A stretch of 64,000 nucleotides of DNA from contig NZ_CP068983.1 of assembly GCF_016801025.1 (NCBI RefSeq), positions 2,541,001-2,605,000 of the forward strand, written 5' to 3'. A program made the translations under genes and the position numbers. The notes beneath the pieces were generated by a model, which saw nothing but the letters and a program-made list of their open reading frames with translations, made no database searches and was not told where the DNA came from. Shown one piece after another: positions 43,239 to 52,090 of this stretch (the first letter of the stretch is position 1; each line of letters opens with the position of its first letter). The DNA is from Paradevosia shaoguanensis. Lineage in GTDB: Bacteria > Pseudomonadota > Alphaproteobacteria > Rhizobiales > Devosiaceae.

Positions 43239-44221
43239 CGCGTGTGCTCCCCGCCGAGTCGCCCAAAGGCAAGAGTGCGCTCGCGCGTATCGGCACCACG
43301 GTCGCGCATTTCACGGCCGGTCAGGGACAGGAACACTGTTTCAAGACTCGGCACGTCTATGGAGAGGGAGCGCACGCGGCTCCCGAACTGATCGAGAAAC
43401 GTCTCGACGAAGGCGTCATCCGCCTTGAGAACGAGGTCCGGCCCGGCTTCATGGGCCAGGCGATTGGGGTAGCGCGCGATGATCGCTTCGCGGTCGGCGT
43501 CCGTGCGTGGCGTGCAACGCAGCACCTGCTCGCCATAGCGGTGCTTGAGCGCGGTTGGCGTGTCCAGCGCCAGCAGCTTGCCATGATCGATGATGCAGAC
43601 CTGGTCGCAGGTTTCGACTTCCTCGATGTAATGTGTGGTGACGAGCACCGTGAGCTGGCGCTCGCTTTGCAGGCGCCGGACATAGTCCCACATGCGATTG
43701 CGGCTTTGCGCGTCGAGCCCGGCGGTCGGCTCGTCAAGCAGCATCACCTCGGAATCGTGGATGAGGGCACGGGCGATCTCGAGCCGGCGTTTCATGCCGG
43801 AGGAGAAGCCGCGTGCGGGCTTGTCGGCCCATTCGGTCAGCTCCACCAGGTCCAGCACTTCGGCGATGCGCTGCCGCCGCAAGGGCTGCGGCACCCCGAA
43901 TACCAGTCCGTGGAGATCGAGGTTTTCGCGTGCGGTCAGCCGGTCGTCGAGGCTCGGTTCCTGGAATACGATGCCAAGCCGGCTGCGCGCTTCCAGCGGC
44001 TGGCGCACCACATCGAAGCCGGCGATTTCGGCTGTGCCGCTATCGGGGGCGAGGATGGTGCACAGGATGTGCATCAGCGTCGTCTTGCCGGCTCCGTTCG
44101 GCCCCAGCAGCGCGAAGATCTGGTTGCGGGGGACGTCGAAGCTGATGTTGTCGAGCGCCAGGGTTCGCCCGTAACGCTTGGAGATGGCTGCGACACGAAT
44201 GGCTGGCGCATCAGTGGTCAC
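43235..44221 (-). CDS. ABC transporter ATP-binding protein (PQQ dehydrogenase-associated)
   Basis: 328-aa ATPase pairing with the downstream permease. Walker A GPNGAGKT (residues 40-47), Walker B VMLLDEPTAGLD and the H-loop VTTHYIEEVE are intact. The signature motif is the variant FSSGMKRR in place of LSGGQ, as in many DrrA/ABC-2 export ATPases. About 90 C-terminal residues extend past the nucleotide-binding domain, also typical of that group. It overlaps the permease gene by 4 bases (coupled translation). Confidence 0.93.
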   Translation of the reverse strand: MTTDAPAIRVAAISKRYGRTLALDNISFDVPRNQIFALLGPNGAGKTTLMHILCTILAPDSGTAEIAGFDVVRQPLEARSRLGIVFQEPSLDDRLTARENLDLHGLVFGVPQPLRRQRIAEVLDLVELTEWADKPARGFSSGMKRRLEIARALIHDSEVMLLDEPTAGLDAQSRNRMWDYVRRLQSERQLTVLVTTHYIEEVETCDQVCIIDHGKLLALDTPTALKHRYGEQVLRCTPRTDADREAIIARYPNRLAHEAGPDLVLKADDAFVETFLDQFGSRVRSLSIDVPSLETVFLSLTGREMRDRGADTRERTLAFGRLGGEHTR

Positions 44222-44291
44222 GGAATTTCCTTTGAAAGACTGCCGCCCATGGATCGATTGCCGGCGAGGCAGACCCGCATCGCCTCGACCA

Positions 44292-45164
44292 TCAGGGCGT
44301 CACCGTCGCGGGATATTTGTACTTGTCGACGATGGCCTTGATCGTGCCGTCGGCAACCAGGGCGGCGATGGCCTGGTCGACTTGGGTGCGCAGGAAGGCA
44401 TTCTGCTTGAGCAGCAGGCCGCCGACGCCGAGCGTCGTGGCGGGCAGGGGCTTGGAGTCGATGATGTGCAGGGCCGCATAGGCCGGGTCGTGCTGCTGCT
44501 TGTCCCAGAAGCTTGGTCCCCAGACCACGGCAATGTCCGCCGTGCCGTCCAGCAGGGATGACAATGCCAGCGCATCGGTGCCGAAGGGGAAGACCGGCCA
44601 GCGCTTTTCGATCGGCAGCGCCATGACATAGGTGGAGAGACGGATCGTCGCCGTCGTACCCACCGTTCCGGCCACCGGGCGGCCGGCGGGCAGGTCGGCC
44701 AGCGCCTTCAGGTCGGGCTTGGCGGTAACGTATTCGTAGCCGACCTGTTCATAGGGCCGGGTCAGCGTTACCCAGTCGGGATAGCCGTCCGGGATCAGCT
44801 TGAAGCCCATATAGACGTCGCAGTCCTCGAGGAGGATCGCATAGACCTTGGTCAGGTCCTCGATCACGTATTCGCTCGGAACGACGTAGCGCTTGGGCTC
44901 GAGCAGGAGCGCCTGGGCGATGGCGTCGGCGATCTCGCCGTCCACCTGCCAGGAGGGATCGCGCGGATCCACGCAATAGCGGAATTCGGATTGATTGAGC
45001 TGCCGGCCGATATTCCATTGGCCGGGCGCATAGGGCTGGTCGTCGTAGAAGTCCGGCTCGGCCTGGGCCCGGGCAGGGGATACGGCCAGGGCGGCCGACG
45101 AAACAACCAGCGTCAGGATCAGGAACAGGTCGGTCAAGCGCCGATAGACGAAAGCAAAGGCCAA
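44292..45164 (-). CDS. Quinoprotein dehydrogenase-associated periplasmic binding protein (XoxJ/MxaJ-like)
   Basis: 290-aa secreted protein with a Sec signal peptide (LFLILTLVVSSAALAVSPARA). The mature part starts with FRYCVDPRDPSW and follows the type-3 periplasmic binding fold. This matches the XoxJ/MxaJ proteins found beside PQQ methanol/alcohol dehydrogenases, proposed to assist activation or folding of the apo-enzyme. The only plausible start is a TTG at 45164 with GGGGA upstream. It lies 72 bases downstream of the dehydrogenase gene in the same operon, and is paralogous in fold to the protein at the operon's end. Confidence 0.85.
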   Translation of the reverse strand: MAFAFVYRRLTDLFLILTLVVSSAALAVSPARAQAEPDFYDDQPYAPGQWNIGRQLNQSEFRYCVDPRDPSWQVDGEIADAIAQALLLEPKRYVVPSEYVIEDLTKVYAILLEDCDVYMGFKLIPDGYPDWVTLTRPYEQVGYEYVTAKPDLKALADLPAGRPVAGTVGTTATIRLSTYVMALPIEKRWPVFPFGTDALALSSLLDGTADIAVVWGPSFWDKQQHDPAYAALHIIDSKPLPATTLGVGGLLLKQNAFLRTQVDQAIAALVADGTIKAIVDKYKYPATVTP

Positions 45165-45236
45165 GATCGGTCCCCAAGTCGCATCCGGACAGATGGAAAG
45201 CCCATCTGTCCGGACGGTTGGCGTATGTGTGCCGAC

Positions 45237-46997
45237 TTACTTGGTGTCGGGCAGTGCGAAGACGTAGACCGAGTGCGGGTTATCCGGAGGAAGCTGCACA
45301 TCGGGCGTGATCGACTTCAGACGACCGAGGCCGGACGACCAGTTCGTGACGACGGCGACGTATTGCTTGCCACCGGCCTCGAAGGTGATCGGGAAGGACT
45401 CGATCGAGTTGTTGAGCGTCGGGCTCGTCCACAGCAGCTTGCCGGTCGTGTCGTCGAAGGCAAGGAGCTTGCGGTCGAGGGTGCCGACGAACACCAGGCC
45501 ACCGCCGGTCGGCAGCGTCGAGGTGGTGACCGGAGCGTGCTGGCGATACATCCAGGCATCGGTCTGGTCAGCCAGGTTGATGGCGCGGACCTGGCCGATA
45601 TTGCCGTCGCTATCCGGACGCGGCACGCGATTGAAGGTCGCAAGGCCGCCACCGGTATAGACCTGGCCCGGATCGAGCGGGTTGACGTCCGTGTTCGAGC
45701 AGAACTCGACCGTCGGCATATACATCATCTGCGTCTTCGGGCTGTACGAAGTCGCCTGCCAGGCGCGGCCACCAGGGTCGGCCGGGCAGTTGAACGTGGT
45801 CTTGCCCACCTGGGGGATCACGTCCGGATTGATGGTCTTCTCGCCGGTCACCGGGTCGATGGCCGACACCACGTTCTGCGGCACGGTCTCATGCGCCCAG
45901 AGCCACTTGCCCGACGTACGGTCGAGCGACTCGATGATGGCCAGCTTGCCGGCGGTGATCACCTGCTTGGTCATCTCGCCCTTCACGGGCAGGTCGACCA
46001 GCAGGCGCTCGTAAACGTAGTCGAGGTCCAGCGTGTCGTTGGCCAGGTACTGGTGGTACCACTTGAGCGTACCGGTCTTCGGCTCGATCGCGAGGGTCGA
46101 GTCGGTATAGGCCGCGTTGTTGGTGTACTTGGAGTCCGGGTTCTTCGGCAGCAGGCCGTTGAGCACGGCCGGCCACGGATAAGGCTGGCCGACGCCGGCG
46201 AAGACCACGTTCTGGTCGGGGTCGTAGGCGCCGGTGATCCATGCCGAAGCGCCGTAGCGCGACATCTGCGGCAGGCCGTTCCAGCTGTTGCCTTCAGGCG
46301 TGTCGCCGGCGGCAATGGTGTTGAGGCGCCAGATTTCCTTGCCGGTTTCTGCGTCATGGCCGGTGATGAAGCAGCCGCCGGGTTCGCCGTTGCCGCAGTT
46401 GGTCATGCCCTGGATGACGACGCCGTCGGCCACGAGCGGACCGGAGGAATAACCCCAGCCCTTCTTGTAGTCGGCAACCTGCTGGTCCCAGGCCAGCTTG
46501 CCGGTCTTGGCATTGACGGCCACGATATGGGCGTCGCGGGTCGCAAAGATCAGGTTATCGCCGTAGAGGGCCTTGGAGCGCTCGCCGCCGGGGTTGACGC
46601 CGGTGGGGAGGGAGTACTGGTACTGCCAGAGCAGATCGCCGCTCGCCGCGTCGAGTGCCTGGATGAGGTGGCTCGAGTTCTGGACGAACATGACGCCGTT
46701 ATGGACCAGCGGCGTTTCCTGCGTCGTGCCGCCGGGCGACAGGCCCCAGGACCAGACAAGCTGCAGCTTGTCGACGTTGTCCTTGTTGATCTGGTCGAGG
46801 GGGCTGTAGCCCCAGCCATTGTAAGTTCGACGCGCCATCAGCCAATCGCCGTCGGCGGGGTTCTTCAGAACGTCGTCGGTGATCGTCGTGAGATTATCGA
46901 GGGCGTTTGTAGCCGGTGCCTGCTGCGCCCAGACCGTGGACGAGCAAAGCCCCAAGACGAGTGCTGACGCTGCCAGCACACTGCCTTTCCTGTACAT
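45237..46997 (-). CDS. PQQ-dependent alcohol/methanol dehydrogenase
   Basis: 586-aa periplasmic quinoprotein, an eight-bladed beta-propeller that oxidises primary alcohols and passes electrons to cytochrome c. Sec signal peptide (residues ~1-24, cleaved before QQAP). Repeated tryptophan-docking motifs (AxTGKLxW type) are present, for example NAKTGKLAWDQQ and DTTGKLLW. There is no CxxCH, so it is the haem-free type. Candidate metal/catalytic residues: E205 (NGEPGG), Q271 (GVGQPYPW, where MxaF/XoxF have Asn), D324 and D326 (DLD); an Asp at the second position is the hallmark of lanthanide-using enzymes. The vicinal Cys pair of classical methanol dehydrogenases is absent. Strong ribosome-binding site GGAGGAG. 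First gene of a five-gene operon. Confidence 0.92.
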   Translation of the reverse strand: MYRKGSVLAASALVLGLCSSTVWAQQAPATNALDNLTTITDDVLKNPADGDWLMARRTYNGWGYSPLDQINKDNVDKLQLVWSWGLSPGGTTQETPLVHNGVMFVQNSSHLIQALDAASGDLLWQYQYSLPTGVNPGGERSKALYGDNLIFATRDAHIVAVNAKTGKLAWDQQVADYKKGWGYSSGPLVADGVVIQGMTNCGNGEPGGCFITGHDAETGKEIWRLNTIAAGDTPEGNSWNGLPQMSRYGASAWITGAYDPDQNVVFAGVGQPYPWPAVLNGLLPKNPDSKYTNNAAYTDSTLAIEPKTGTLKWYHQYLANDTLDLDYVYERLLVDLPVKGEMTKQVITAGKLAIIESLDRTSGKWLWAHETVPQNVVSAIDPVTGEKTINPDVIPQVGKTTFNCPADPGGRAWQATSYSPKTQMMYMPTVEFCSNTDVNPLDPGQVYTGGGLATFNRVPRPDSDGNIGQVRAINLADQTDAWMYRQHAPVTTSTLPTGGGLVFVGTLDRKLLAFDDTTGKLLWTSPTLNNSIESFPITFEAGGKQYVAVVTNWSSGLGRLKSITPDVQLPPDNPHSVYVFALPDTK

Positions 46998-47496
46998 TAG
47001 TGTCTCCTCCGTTGTGGGACCGTGAAGTTCCCACCCTCCATGATGTTAGATCTAAGCGCACAGTAAGCACACGTTAACGCCAAAAGTTACGAACGCGCGC
47101 CAACATGTATAGGGGACGATAGCCCGCTAATCTGGGGTAGTCAAAAAGAACGCAGCTTGCTTTCGAAAAGAAAACCCTATGACATACATCATGTTTTCGG
47201 CCGTGGCCGTTTACGGCTCTCCGGGTTCATAGTTACCGGCTTCTGCCGCCCTGTTTGGCGCTGTTTCCCGCCATTTTTCCCACTTACCCGCCGATTGTGC
47301 AGTGTCGACACGTTTTGTTGATCGGCAAGCAGAGGCCTGCTTTCGTCGGTCCGCTCACGTCGTCCGATAAACCTGCGCCACCGCTCCCTGGAGGAAAGCC
47401 CTCGAACTGACGCGCTTGTGTCGGAGCGGGGCAAGTTGGAAGACCCGGTTAATCAGTGCGGCGAAGAGTCGTTCGCGGTCCCCCAACGCAAGCCCA
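46998..47496. other. Long intergenic region between divergent PQQ dehydrogenase and serC
   Basis: About 500 bases without a supportable gene. It holds a candidate promoter for the PQQ operon near 47116-47144 and borders the serC promoter. An 81-codon reverse frame around 47189-47434 is Arg-rich, lacks a ribosome-binding site and is judged spurious. Confidence 0.55.
47116..47144 (-). promoter_or_regulatory. Candidate sigma70-type promoter of the PQQ dehydrogenase operon
   Basis: On the reverse strand, TTGACT (47139-47144) and TATCGT (47116-47121) separated by 17 bases, about 120 bases ahead of the start codon. Confidence 0.42.
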
Positions 47497-47526
47497 TTGA
47501 CAGCCACCCCTTTCCCGTCATATCTC
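47497..47526 (+). promoter_or_regulatory. Candidate serC promoter
   Basis: Perfect TTGACA at 47497-47502 and TATCTC at 47521-47526 with an 18-base spacer. Transcription would start near 47533, just ahead of the leader hairpins, as expected for serC-type leaders. Confidence 0.55.
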
Positions 47527-47539
47527 CCGCCTCAGGACA

Positions 47540-47580
47540 TCTCACCCTAACGTGAGACTTTCGACCTGGGAGGGTCGCTC
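47540..47580 (+). ncRNA. serC-type RNA leader motif
   Basis: Two small hairpins immediately ahead of the serC start codon: stem 47540-47545 with 47552-47557, and stem 47562-47566 with 47573-47577. The loop and 3' arm of the second contain the ribosome-binding site GGGAGGG (47568-47574), 6 bases from ATG. Position, size and gene context (serC followed by serA in an alphaproteobacterium) match the described serC RNA motif, thought to regulate translation initiation. The ligand or regulator is not known to me. Confidence 0.7.
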
Positions 47581-48762
47581 ATGGCTGATACGCCCCTAAC
47601 CGCACCGGCGGTCAAACCGGCTAATCCCAATTTCTCTTCTGGTCCTTGTGCAAAGCGTCCCGGCTGGACGGTCGAGGCACTTGCCAACGCGCTCGTTGGC
47701 CGCTCGCACCGTGCCAAGCCCGCCAAGGCGCGGATCGAAAAGGCGATCCAGCTCACCCGTGAGCTGCTCGAAGTGCCGGCCGATTACCTGATCGGCATCG
47801 TGCCCGCCTCCGATACCGGCGCCGTCGAAATGGCGCTCTGGGGCATGCTCGGCGCCCGCGGCGTCGACATGCTCGCCTGGGAAAGCTTTGGCGAGGGCTG
47901 GGTGACCGATGTCACCAAACAGCTCAAGCTGGAAGACGTGCGCATCCTCAAGGCGCCCTATGGCGAGCTACCGGACTTGAAGCAGGTCGATTTCGACCGC
48001 GACGTGGTCTTCACCTGGAACGGCACGACTTCTGGCGTGCGCGTGCCCAATGCCGACTGGATCGCGGCCGATCGCAAGGGTCTCACCATCTGCGACGCCA
48101 CCTCCTCGGCCTTTGCCCAGGACATGGATTTTTCCAAGCTCGATGTCGTCACCTTCTCCTGGCAGAAGGCGCTGGGTGGCGAAGCCGCCCATGGCATCCT
48201 GATCCTGTCGCCGCGCGCCGTCGAACGGCTTGAAACCTTCAAGCCCGATCGTCCGCTCCCCAAGATCTTCCGCCTCACCAAGGGTGGCAAGCTCATGGCC
48301 GATGTCTTTGAAGGCGCCACCATCAACACCGTTTCCATGCTCTGCATCGAGGATGCGGTGGATGCGATGGAATGGGGCATGCGCGCTGGCGGGCTCAAGG
48401 CCATGCAGGCTCGCGCCGACGCCAATTTCAAGGTGCTGGCCGACTGGGTCGCCAAGACCCCCTGGATCGATTTTCTCGCCAAAAAGGAAAACGAGCGCTC
48501 CAATACTTCGGTCTGTCTCGTGATCACCGATCCGGAAGTCGCCGCGCTCGATGACGACAAGCAGGCGGCTTTCGCCAAGGCGATCGTATCGCGGCTCGAC
48601 AAGGCCGGTGCAGCTTACGACATCGGCGCCTATCGCGATGCCCCCTCGGGGCTGCGCATCTGGGCCGGCTCGACCGTCGAGGCTTCCGATCTTGCGGCCC
48701 TGACGCCGTGGCTCGATTACGCCTTCGCCGCCGAAAAGGCCGCGCTCAAGGCTGCCGCCTGA
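47581..48762 (+). CDS. serC: Phosphoserine aminotransferase
   Basis: PLP-dependent class V aminotransferase converting 3-phosphohydroxypyruvate and glutamate to phosphoserine and 2-oxoglutarate in serine biosynthesis. 393 aa, belonging to the longer alphaproteobacterial branch (N-terminus with [15 protein letters not shown]). The PLP-binding lysine lies in [14 protein letters not shown]. It starts directly after the serC-type leader whose second hairpin embeds the ribosome-binding site. serA, the preceding step of the pathway, follows 91 bases later on the same strand, so the two probably share a transcript. Confidence 0.97.
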   Translation: MADTPLTAPAVKPANPNFSSGPCAKRPGWTVEALANALVGRSHRAKPAKARIEKAIQLTRELLEVPADYLIGIVPASDTGAVEMALWGMLGARGVDMLAWESFGEGWVTDVTKQLKLEDVRILKAPYGELPDLKQVDFDRDVVFTWNGTTSGVRVPNADWIAADRKGLTICDATSSAFAQDMDFSKLDVVTFSWQKALGGEAAHGILILSPRAVERLETFKPDRPLPKIFRLTKGGKLMADVFEGATINTVSMLCIEDAVDAMEWGMRAGGLKAMQARADANFKVLADWVAKTPWIDFLAKKENERSNTSVCLVITDPEVAALDDDKQAAFAKAIVSRLDKAGAAYDIGAYRDAPSGLRIWAGSTVEASDLAALTPWLDYAFAAEKAALKAAA

Positions 48763-48853
48763 GGCTGGACTGCCGCGGCCGGTGCATCCGGCCGCTTCTT
48801 CCCCGTTCCATTTCATTCAGGACCCGTGAGGGTTCCGGCAAAAGGGTGCTCAC

Positions 48854-50437
48854 ATGCCCAAGGTTCTCGTTTCCGACAAGCTCTCCAAGACCGCCGTCCA
48901 GATCTTCAAGGACAATGGCGTCGAGGTGGATTACCTGCCAGATCTCGGCAAGGACAAGGACAAGCTCCTCGAAGTCATCGGCCAATATGACGGCCTCGCC
49001 ATCCGCTCGGCCACCAAGGTGACCGAAAAGATCATCGCGGCGGCGACCAATCTCAAAGTCATCGGCCGTGCCGGCATCGGCGTCGACAATGTCGACATTC
49101 CGGCCGCGACCAAGAAGGGCATCATCGTGATGAATACGCCCTTCGGTAATTCCATCACGACCGCCGAGCATGCCATCTCGCTCATGCTCTCGCTGGCCCG
49201 CCAGATTCCGGAAGCCGACGCTTCGACCCGCGCCTCCAAGTGGGAAAAGAACCGCTTCATGGGCGTTGAAGTCACGAGCAAGGTGCTCGGCATCATCGGC
49301 GCCGGCAATATCGGCTCGATCGTGGCCGACCGTGCGCAGGGCCTGCGCATGAAGGTCATCGCCTTCGATCCCTTCCTTTCGCCCGAGCGCGCGCTCGATC
49401 TCGGCATCGAAAAGGTGGAGCTGGATGACCTGCTGGCGCGTGCCGATTTCATCACGCTCCACACCCCGCTCACCGAGCAGACCAGGAACATCCTGTCGCG
49501 GGAAGCCCTGGCCAAGGTCAAGGACGGCGTGCGCATCATCAACTGCGCCCGTGGCGGCCTGATCGATGAAGCCGCGCTCTATGACGCGCTCAAGGCCGGC
49601 AAGGTCGCGGGCGCCGCGCTCGACGTGTTCGTGGAAGAGCCGGCGGTCAACAACCCGTTGTTCGAGCTGCCCAACGTCATCTGCACCCCGCACCTTGGCG
49701 CTTCGACCACCGAAGCCCAGGAGAACGTGGCGCTGCAGGTTGCCGAGCAGATCTCGGCCTACCTGATGACCGGCGAGATTACCAACGCGCTCAACTTCCC
49801 GTCGATCTCGGCGGAAGAAGCCCCGCGCCTGACGCCTTACGTCAAGCTCGCCGAGACGCTCGGCTCGTTCGCCGGCCAGCTCACCGACAGCGACATCAAG
49901 GGCATCCGCATCGAGTATGAAGGCACGGTTGCCGGCCTCAACGTGCGTCCGCTGACCGCCGCCGCGCTCACCGGCGTGATGAAGCCGCAGCTTCAGGACG
50001 TCAACATGGTCTCGGCTCCTCAGATCGCCAAGGACCGCGGCATTCCGGTGGAAGTCATCACCCGCGAGCAGCAGGGCGCCTATGAAAGCTACATTCGCCT
50101 GACGGTCGTGACCGACAAGCAGGAGCGTGGCGTCGCCGGCACTGTCTTCGCCAACGGCAAGCCGCGCATCATCCAGGTCAAGGGCATCAACATGGAAGCG
50201 GAACTCACCCCCTCCATGCTCTATGTCACCAACGAGGACCGTCCCGGCCATATCGGCCGTCTCGGCACCGTTCTCGGCCAGCTCGGCGTCAATATCGCCA
50301 ACTTCAACCTCGGCCGTGTCGAGGAAGGTGGCGACGCCATCGCTCTCGTCTCGATCGACGGCAAGCTCGCCGACGACCAGCTCGCCACCATCGGTAAGCT
50401 CGAAGGCGTCAAGCAGGCCAAGGCCCTGCGCTTCTAA
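48854..50437 (+). CDS. serA: D-3-phosphoglycerate dehydrogenase
   Basis: First committed enzyme of serine synthesis: NAD-dependent oxidation of 3-phosphoglycerate to 3-phosphohydroxypyruvate. 527 aa, the long form with catalytic, nucleotide-binding, intervening (ASB) and C-terminal ACT domains. The NAD motif GAGNIGS, the catalytic region INCARGGLIDE and the CTPHLGAST block are present. The ACT domain (DRPGHIGRLGTVLGQLGVN, last ~75 residues) suggests serine feedback control. Downstream of serC and followed by a clear terminator. Confidence 0.97.
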   Translation: MPKVLVSDKLSKTAVQIFKDNGVEVDYLPDLGKDKDKLLEVIGQYDGLAIRSATKVTEKIIAAATNLKVIGRAGIGVDNVDIPAATKKGIIVMNTPFGNSITTAEHAISLMLSLARQIPEADASTRASKWEKNRFMGVEVTSKVLGIIGAGNIGSIVADRAQGLRMKVIAFDPFLSPERALDLGIEKVELDDLLARADFITLHTPLTEQTRNILSREALAKVKDGVRIINCARGGLIDEAALYDALKAGKVAGAALDVFVEEPAVNNPLFELPNVICTPHLGASTTEAQENVALQVAEQISAYLMTGEITNALNFPSISAEEAPRLTPYVKLAETLGSFAGQLTDSDIKGIRIEYEGTVAGLNVRPLTAAALTGVMKPQLQDVNMVSAPQIAKDRGIPVEVITREQQGAYESYIRLTVVTDKQERGVAGTVFANGKPRIIQVKGINMEAELTPSMLYVTNEDRPGHIGRLGTVLGQLGVNIANFNLGRVEEGGDAIALVSIDGKLADDQLATIGKLEGVKQAKALRF

Positions 50438-50463
50438 AAGGCAGAGGCGCGCTTCGCCCAGCC

Positions 50464-50505
50464 AACCCCGTCTGCTTTCGTCAGGAGCAGGCGGGGTTTT
50501 CTTTT
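50464..50505 (+). terminator. Rho-independent terminator of serCA
   Basis: Thirteen-bp stem with one G-U pair (50464-50476 with 50486-50498), 9-base loop and a T-rich tail (TTTTCTTTT). Confidence 0.9.
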
Positions 50506-50612
50506 GCGCCGGGGCCCGTGGAAGTTGGTGCGTCTTTGCATCTCCCATTTCCACCTGCGCTTAACGATGGCCGTGCGACACGCGGGGAACTTCGTGTTTT
50601 AGCGAGAGTGTC

Positions 50613-52090
50613 ATGAAGACTGTTGCGCAGCTGTCCCGTCGTTCGTTCCTGGCTGGTGGCGCTGCCGCCGTCGGGGTTATGGCGAGCCGTCCGGCCTGGG
50701 CCGAGGGCCAGCCCTTCCCGATCGCTGGGAGGTGCTGCGCCGGGTGGCCGCCGACGGGCTGGTGCGCCCGGGCGAGGGCGGCTTTGCCAAGGCAGCCCTG
50801 CCCAACAACCTGCGCTTTCGCGATGTGTGTCCACAGGGCGTCGCCTATTGCCGGACGCCGCAGATGGTGGCCGATGTCCTGAGCTGGTGCCGGGATTATG
50901 ACGTGCCTTTCGTCATCCGCGGCGGCGGGCATTCCTATGCCGGCTATTCGTCCGGGCATGATCTGGTCATCGACATGCGCGAAATGCGCGCCATCGAGTA
51001 TCGCGAGACCGACGGCAATGTGCAGGTCGGTGCCGGGGCGCTCAATGGCCAGGTCTATTCGGCACTCAGCAAGGCCGGGCGGATGATCACCCACGGCCGT
51101 TGCCCGAGCGTGGGCGCGGCGGGATATCTTCTCGGCGGCGGCATCGGCTTCAACATGCGCCGGCTCGGCATGGGTTGCGACAATGTCGTGGCCGCCCAGA
51201 TCGTGACGGCCGATGGCCGCGTGCGGGAGCTTTCAAAGGAAAGCGAACCCGATCTCTTCTGGGCCATTCGTGGCGGGGCAGGTGGCAATTTCGGGGTGAG
51301 CACATCCTTCACCATCCGCACGGAGCCGGCCGACGAGTCGATCACCGTCTTCCGCTATGTCTGGCGCAAGGAAACGCTCGCCGTGGCCACGGCCCTGTTC
51401 GCCGCGGCCGACGCTGCCCCGACGACGCTCGGCACCCGGATTTCGCTCGGCGGTGTTACCCCCGAACTCCTGAAGCAGGGCCGCCAGGTGCCGGTGACGC
51501 TGCTCGGCCAATATGCCGGCCCGGCCGATGAGCTCAAGGCGATCCTTGCGCCGGTCATGGCCATTGCCGAGCCCGAGTTCAGCGAGGTCAAGGAGCTGGG
51601 TTATTGGGAAGGCCAGAACTTCCTCGCCGAACCCGGAGCCCCGGCCTATTTCCGCGAGCGATCGGCCTTTCTCGCCAAGGCGCCGGACGAGGCCATGCTG
51701 GCCGAGGCTATTGACAAGTTGCAGCAATGGCCGGGCACCGGCGCGCACGGCGATTTCTTCTTTTTCCAGACCGGTGGGCGCATCAACGAACTGGCGCCCG
51801 ACGAAACCGCCTTCGTCCACCGCGACAGTCGCTGGCTCTCGGTCGTGGGCATAAGCTGGAGCGAGGACGATGCGGCGCGGCCGGCAATCGCCCGGCGGGC
51901 CGCCGCCTGGCAGGACGAATTCTACGGCCTCCTCAACGCCGCAGGCGGGAAGGGCGCTTTCCAGAACTTTCCCGATAGCGACCTCACCGATTGGCGTGCG
52001 CGCTATTACGGCGCCAACCTCGCGCGGCTGGAGCGGATCAAGGCAGAGGTCGACCCGACCAATCTCTTCCGCTTCGGCCAGTCGATCTAG
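50613..52090 (+). CDS. FAD-linked oxidase (berberine-bridge-enzyme-like), split by a frameshift
   Basis: Predicted Tat-exported flavoprotein oxidase. A twin-arginine signal peptide (SRRSFLAGGAAAVG...RPAWA) begins at 50613. The enzyme body is in another frame, opening at or before 50732 and running to 52090 (452 aa from 50732). One missing base near 50715-50720 (a short run of C) would join them as ...QPFPDRWEVLRR. The FAD-binding domain shows both attachment residues of bicovalent BBE-type oxidases: His (codon 50930-50932) in RGGGHS and Cys (codon 51101-51103) in GRCPSVGAAG. The C-terminal BBE motif ends TNLFRFGQSI. As sequenced, only a protein lacking its signal peptide could be made from the GTG at 50732. 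True frameshift or sequencing error cannot be told. Substrate unknown. Confidence 0.8.

Noticed and set aside
47189-47434. 81-codon reverse-strand frame in the PQQ/serC intergenic region
   Set aside because: Arg-rich composition, no ribosome-binding site and no recognisable features; typical of chance frames in GC-rich DNA.
50732-52090. Treating the FAD oxidase as an intact cytoplasmic protein starting at GTG 50732
   Set aside because: Would ignore the perfectly placed Tat signal just upstream; homologous reading continues upstream of this GTG (PDRWE), implying a frameshift instead.
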